A stretch of 64,000 nt of DNA from Heliocidaris erythrogramma (taxonomy: Eukaryota > Echinodermata > Echinoidea > Camarodonta > Echinometridae): contig CM046871.1 in assembly GCA_025617745.1 (NCBI GenBank), positions 36,118,722-36,182,721 on the forward strand. The letters run 5' to 3'. Below are positions 55,845-61,800 of this stretch, in pieces. The notes beneath the pieces are model-generated. The model searched no databases and had not been told where the DNA came from. It was given only the letters and a program-made list of their open reading frames with translations. A program made the position numbers and the translations under genes. How positions within the stretch are numbered: position 1 is the stretch's first letter; each line of letters starts with the position of its first letter.

Positions 55845-58800
55845 TCCCTCTCTCCCTCCCTCTCTCCCTCCCTCTCTCTCTCTCCCTCCCCCCTCTCTCC
55901 CTCCCTCCCCCTCTCTCCCTCCCTCCCCCTCTCTCTATCTCTCTGTGTCTCTCTCTCATGTTAGTCATCATCATATCTAATATCATTAGATGTAGATAGT
56001 TCATTATATAAAATTGAACTTGCAGGGTACTGCTGGCCTACAGTCAAAGGCATAAGCTTCAGTTGGGGAAGTCTTGATATATTTTCAAAATAAGATCTCT
56101 AGGGATTTTTCTTTTCTATAATGGCAGGGGCAGATCCAGGATTTTAAAGGGGAGGGAGCAATTCACAAAAATTACACAATTAGGAGGGCAGATTTTTGTT
56201 TTGTTTTTGGTATGAACTTAAGGTATGCCATTTAGGTTTCACAGTAAGATGAGCCAGGTGTGCCATTCTAAATCTACCACTATTTAATGGTATCTGATGG
56301 TACACCTAGTATTTTTTAGTGAACTGCTGGAGGCGTATGATGAGGGAGGAAGAGGATACGTGTGTTTCCGGTGATGTTCGTTTAAGCTACTTCCTCCTCT
56401 AAGTGTCCTAGGGCAGTAGATGGTTTGGCCATCATGTGGGGTATTGATTGAACTAGTCTAGCCGTGGTATATAGCTGTGTCTTCACTTCAGCTGAACAAG
56501 CCAGTCATATTTGACTATAATGATAATGACAACTTTAAATATAATTATAGTTTCCAATGTGGAAGTGGAAAATGTATTAGATATATGTGTTGCATATCTA
56601 ATCTCGTCAGTCTATGCAAATGAGCCTTATACACTGATCTATAGAATTAGTGGGTTTGCTCGCTACATTTTTCATGTAAACTTCATTATCGGTCTTAAAG
56701 GGATAATTACTCTATTTTATAGAAGCTATCGATTCAGTTTAGATTGACTGAAATACATATCCACGTAAATTCCATAAGAAAAAAAAATAGTGAAGAACAA
56801 AATAAAGATCTTAATTCTTAAGGTGTTCATATCTTGTCTAGATTAATCTGTGCTCTTTTTAAATCAAGAGCATGATGAAGACATGTGGGAAAATTTGCAT
56901 GTATATTATAAAACGAAACTTTACTCATTTGCATAGTAGCAAGAAAAGAGGAGTCTCCTAAAGGTCTAGAAAACTAAGGATACACCATCTCTAATTTTGA
57001 TGTATCTCATATCTTTGGACAAAGAAAAATGTGTATTTCCCCTCGAATCTCAAAATGGATTCATGAATTTTAGAGATATGTATGGAATCATGTTTCCATC
57101 AAAACAACGGAGAAAGCATTTTGGTTAAGAATTTGGTTCACAGAGTTTATTTGGGACATGTATTTGCCAACTTGATCGTGAACAAAAACGTAAAAACCTC
57201 CCCATATGTCTTTCTTGTTGTGTATTTTGTTAATTTTGTTGTGGAAAGGAAGTCGAATTGAGGTCAAGTTAGTCATTAATTTATGATAGTCCAAGGTTGA
57301 TTGTTGTATCGTGTTCCAAGGTGAGGTCGGCTTGATGACGCAGTCTAGCTGTTATCACACAAGACTATCACTCACATTGGGAGTTCCCTCTGAGCCGCAC
57401 GTATGGCTTTGGTATGGAGGGAAGTGATAGGAATGCATGTGGCCCTCACATGATGCTAAGTTGGTTTATTTGTGGATGCTACAGTCATGGTGTATAAATG
57501 ATGGAATGATGGAAAGGAAAGGAACATGCCGTTACAAAATGAAGAAAAACTTCAAACAATTTGATCGACATCCACTGTATGGAAAGAGGTGGTTCTGTCC
57601 CATTTTTTAATCTGTCACGCTTAAGGATAAAACTCATTTCAGTCAAATTATGGACTTATGTATGGCTACATTTGTAAAAAATCATGTTATTTCATATTTC
57701 AATAACATATAGCAATATCTTGTAAAATGTCATGCGTGTAGCTAAAAGGCCATTGACTGATATCCTTCAGAAGTAGTAATTCTAGCTCTCAGTAGCTGAT
57801 AGAGTAATATTTATTTAAGGTCCTGAGAGTGAGACTAAGAATACTAATATCCTGAATATTATTTTTACACGCTATACACCTACACAAGGACAAACTATGG
57901 GGGTGTACAGGGTTCCTAACAGCCCGCCCTTCTTTTTTTAACTGGTTAAATACTGAATTCTCTTCGACCCTGTATTTGAGCTCTTACAGGCTAATTCAGG
58001 GACCATGTTCCCACTGTTCATGCAGGCTTATGTCTAACTATAACTCACACCTATCACAATCGCCTTAAGGTGGGTTTTCACGAGGCATGCGAATGATTCG
58101 CGAAGGATGTGAATGTAAAAAAAATGGCAAAGTCCAGTATTCATATTTAAGGCTCCAAAAGTTCGCCAAACATGCACAGGGGTTTGGAGGCGTCATCAAT
58201 TGTTCGATAGAGTCGGTTTTAGTTCAGTGGGAATTTCAAAACAGGTTAACATTTCTTGTGTATGTTTCCAGCATCCCGGGTCGTGATTTGCTCGTGATTT
58301 GGTCTTGAAAATGTCTGAAAAGCTTTGTCATATTTCCCCACTACTTATTCATGACGTGTGATGTTCGCAAAATCTTTATGAAACCCCAGACAGATTCAGA
58401 CAGTTTGGAGAATGCATTTTATTCCCGTCTTTTTCGTGCATGTGGACCGGTCATAGGTCAGCAGCCCTACACACGACATTAGCACATATGTTGTGAGAAC
58501 TATGCACAAACTGCACAAGAATGGTTTACGGCTTCATTGTCGCAACACATTCATAGAAATACTTCTCTGAATTGTTTGCATGCCTCGTGAAAACACACCA
58601 TTAGTCCCACACTGTATTTAAACATGATATTTAACCTCATACTTTCACTGTGAAAATACATTCCTGACATATATTTTCATTATTAGCATAAACTTTGCAT
58701 CAATCCATACATGTTTGTGTTTGTTCCTTTAACAGATGTTTGAAAAACCTTCTGTTCTTGTCTTTTTTTGTGTCTCTCTTGTTATTACAAGCCAAAGAAT

Positions 58801-61800
58801 GTCACGCAATATAATCATTATCTCATGAACTTTCCATTTTTGGAAGAGGTACTCTGTCTCGCTAGGTGGTAAAAGCTTTGTTTCAAACAATTTCAGAATC
58901 CTTTGTTAGTCTCATAATAATGATCACTAGGCTGGTGGTGGTTGTTGATATTTTTCTGCTTCAGTCAATTTATATTTGTGACTAAAATGGGTTTATCAAG
59001 TTCAAAGAAAAGCAGAGGAAAGGTAAGCTAAGGATACAATGTTGAGATTAATTGAAGAGAGTTAATCAGTTGTCTCACGATTAACTGATTAACTCTCTTC
59101 AATTATTCTTCACCACGATGAACCTCTTCCAATCTAATGTTGAGATTGTTCTGGTGATTATAAGTTTAAAATGACTTTGTAGGGCTTGTATCAGGAAATT
59201 GGTTTTCTCAATATTGTACATCAATGTTTTATTTCACAGTCAATATATTTTGTAGGATTGTATCAGTACTTTCAAATCAATTGTTTAATTTTGTATGTTT
59301 GTTTTTGTGAGTAAATTGCACTCTTTATACATGTATTTTTATTTGATGGGAATAGATATTAATTCTCCTTCTTTTCAAGCTGTTTGTCTGATTATTTTGA
59401 CCTTTTGATTTTGATGATTTCACTTTCTCTTTTGTTGAATATTAATTAGTCCTTTATCTTCTCATAGTTTTGATGTGTTAACATTGATTGTCTTCAGATA
59501 CCAGAAGCAATACTAATTTCTGATTGTGACAAGGAAATAAATATCAAATCAGTTTCAAACTTATGCTTTTTAGTGCAACATAATACTATTTTTTTGTCCC
59601 ATTATTGAAATGTGAGGAATAGTCAGGAACTCAGTGCAGTATTTAATAGAAATTGTAACTTGAAACTGTTGGATAACACAACAATTACTGTGGTATAGTA
59701 AAGTAAAGTATGTGCTTCTTTCCTCTCATACACATTGCACAATTCTAAGTGATACAAAGTTGAACCTTTTTTCGGTTCAACTCTTACACATCGTAATGGT
59801 ACAGAGAGATGTTCATTTGTACCTTGAGGCACTGTAATAAGTTGGTCTTTATCTTGGATGCATTAGGGGTGTGCTGCATAAAGTTGCATTAGGGGTGTGC
59901 TGCATAAAGTTGAATTTTTGAAGGTTAGATTTTGTTACTTATTTAGGTGTGTTGCTATTGTAGCATTGGTGGTGCAAATTTAGACGCTATATTTCTTAGC
60001 GTGTATTGCGCTAAATATGGATTTTTGTGTGTGCATAATGGTTTTTAATCTCTCTCTCTCTCTTTCTCTCTGTCTTTTTGTCATTCCTTCCCATGATGCA
60101 GTTCCAGCATGCATTGAATGACCATGATGAGGCACGCAATGTGGAGCAGATGTTTCTGGATGTAGCAGAAAGTGAAGAATCAAGAATGAGGTGAGAAGGA
60201 AAAGTTATCTTAATCTTTCATCTGTGCATGAAGAAAGAAACAATGGCCCGTATTCTGAACTCCGGGTTATCTTAAACTCCAGTCTAAGTTAAACCAGAGC
60301 TTTAATCAAAACTGACTAAAACCGTAAGTCCAGTCTAAATTTCTGTACAAAGTTAAGCCATACTAGACTGGAGTTTAAGTTAAACCGGATTTCAGAATGT
60401 AATTTTCCCAAACTATGGGTCAAAGGGCAGTTTTAGACTGGGTTTAAACCACACTTAGACTGCGGTTTAAGTTAAACCGGAGTTCAGAATACGGGCCAAT
60501 GTGTTCAACTTGAAAGACATTTTTAAAGATGGATATATGATTCACATTGACTCCCAAATTTTTCTCTGGACCGAGAGAAAAAAGATGATTGAAGCACTGC
60601 TTTAGGAACGTGGGTCACACCACTTTAGTGACCACCTGTATAGAGAGATCAGGTTTCGAAAGACCACATTTTAAGCAAAATTTTGCTTGGAATCCTGAAT
60701 TGAAGGAACCTCTGTATAAAGACCGCCTGCTATAAAGACCACTTTTTCTTGGTTCCACTAAAGGGTCTTTACACACAGGTTGGACTGTGATAGACACTAC
60801 TATTTGATAGATTGCAGATTTAATTGTAGATGGGCTGTAACATTCATGATTGCTTCACTGTTCTGCCTAATTCATTAATTTAAAAAACCCTGCAGAATGT
60901 AACCTTCAGAGCGTGTTTCATCAAGTGTTTTGTCAGTGACTTTTACCGACAACTGTTATAAGCTACTGAAATCCATGCATCTGATTGCCTGAGAGCAAAT
61001 TTGTCTGTAAAAATCACTGACAAAACACTTGATGAAACGCTCCCCTGATGTTCTTTTTCATGATTGTGACTATACAAAAGCTGAGGTCATTCTCGTCTAG
61101 AACCTTTTTTTTTTTGGTTACATGTACTTGTATCAGGTGCTAATTAGCAGCCATTATGATCTTTTCCTTTGCGGATTCACCCTAATTACTTTCTAATAGC
61201 CATGACCCTCTGTGACCTTCCTCAGCACTGCTGGTTTTCATTTCCCACCATGGTTTATGGTCCTTAAGTTTTGACACATTGTCTGGTTATAAAGGAAGGC
61301 TTTTGGATCATATTGTAAACATGTCACATTGGTTTCACATTTCGTAATTTTATGTTAGGTTTCACTTTCTTTAAATTATATCAAGTCAATATGTTTGAAA
61401 CTTAATCATAGGTTAACATTTTAAAAGCTATATTTAGTTGACTTATTTGCAACCAAGTCAAGTTTCATGCATATAACCAAGTTAAGTTCTCTTGCTTTTT
61501 TAAAGTCACATCTGTGTAGGTTTAGCTGTGTCACCCGATAGGAAGGATTTGATTTTTGTATAACTCGTATTTTCCATAGAACTCACCTAAAATGTTTTGT
61601 GCTTAATATTTCATTAAGTGATAGTACAAGTTCACTTCTAGAAAATCAAATTAATTTCTTTCAGTGTAAGACTTATTAGGGCTTTGTTTTAATTATATCA
61701 ATCTAAGTGGTAAAGATTTAATCTCACAACTTGTGTTAAAATACCCTCAGTTATTGCATGATTTAATCTTGATGGGCTCAATATATGTTTAGATTTTTAG

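Larger units (their letters stand above)
37233..60101 (+). other. Intron 16 (23 kb)
   Basis: Separates the IQ exon from the tail exons. Contains the cassette candidate 38334, candidate first exons 41221, 52664 and 58987, and many elements listed separately. Stretches 37260-38150, 39490-40480, 41260-42000, 42985-43530, 45400-47000, 47240-49420, 53800-55560, 56010-58060 and 59120-59850 show only ordinary AT-rich sequence. Confidence 0.75.

Noticed and set aside
55672..56004. Ser/Leu/Pro (plus) and Arg/Glu (minus) frames
   Set aside because: Artefacts of CT/CCCT microsatellite.
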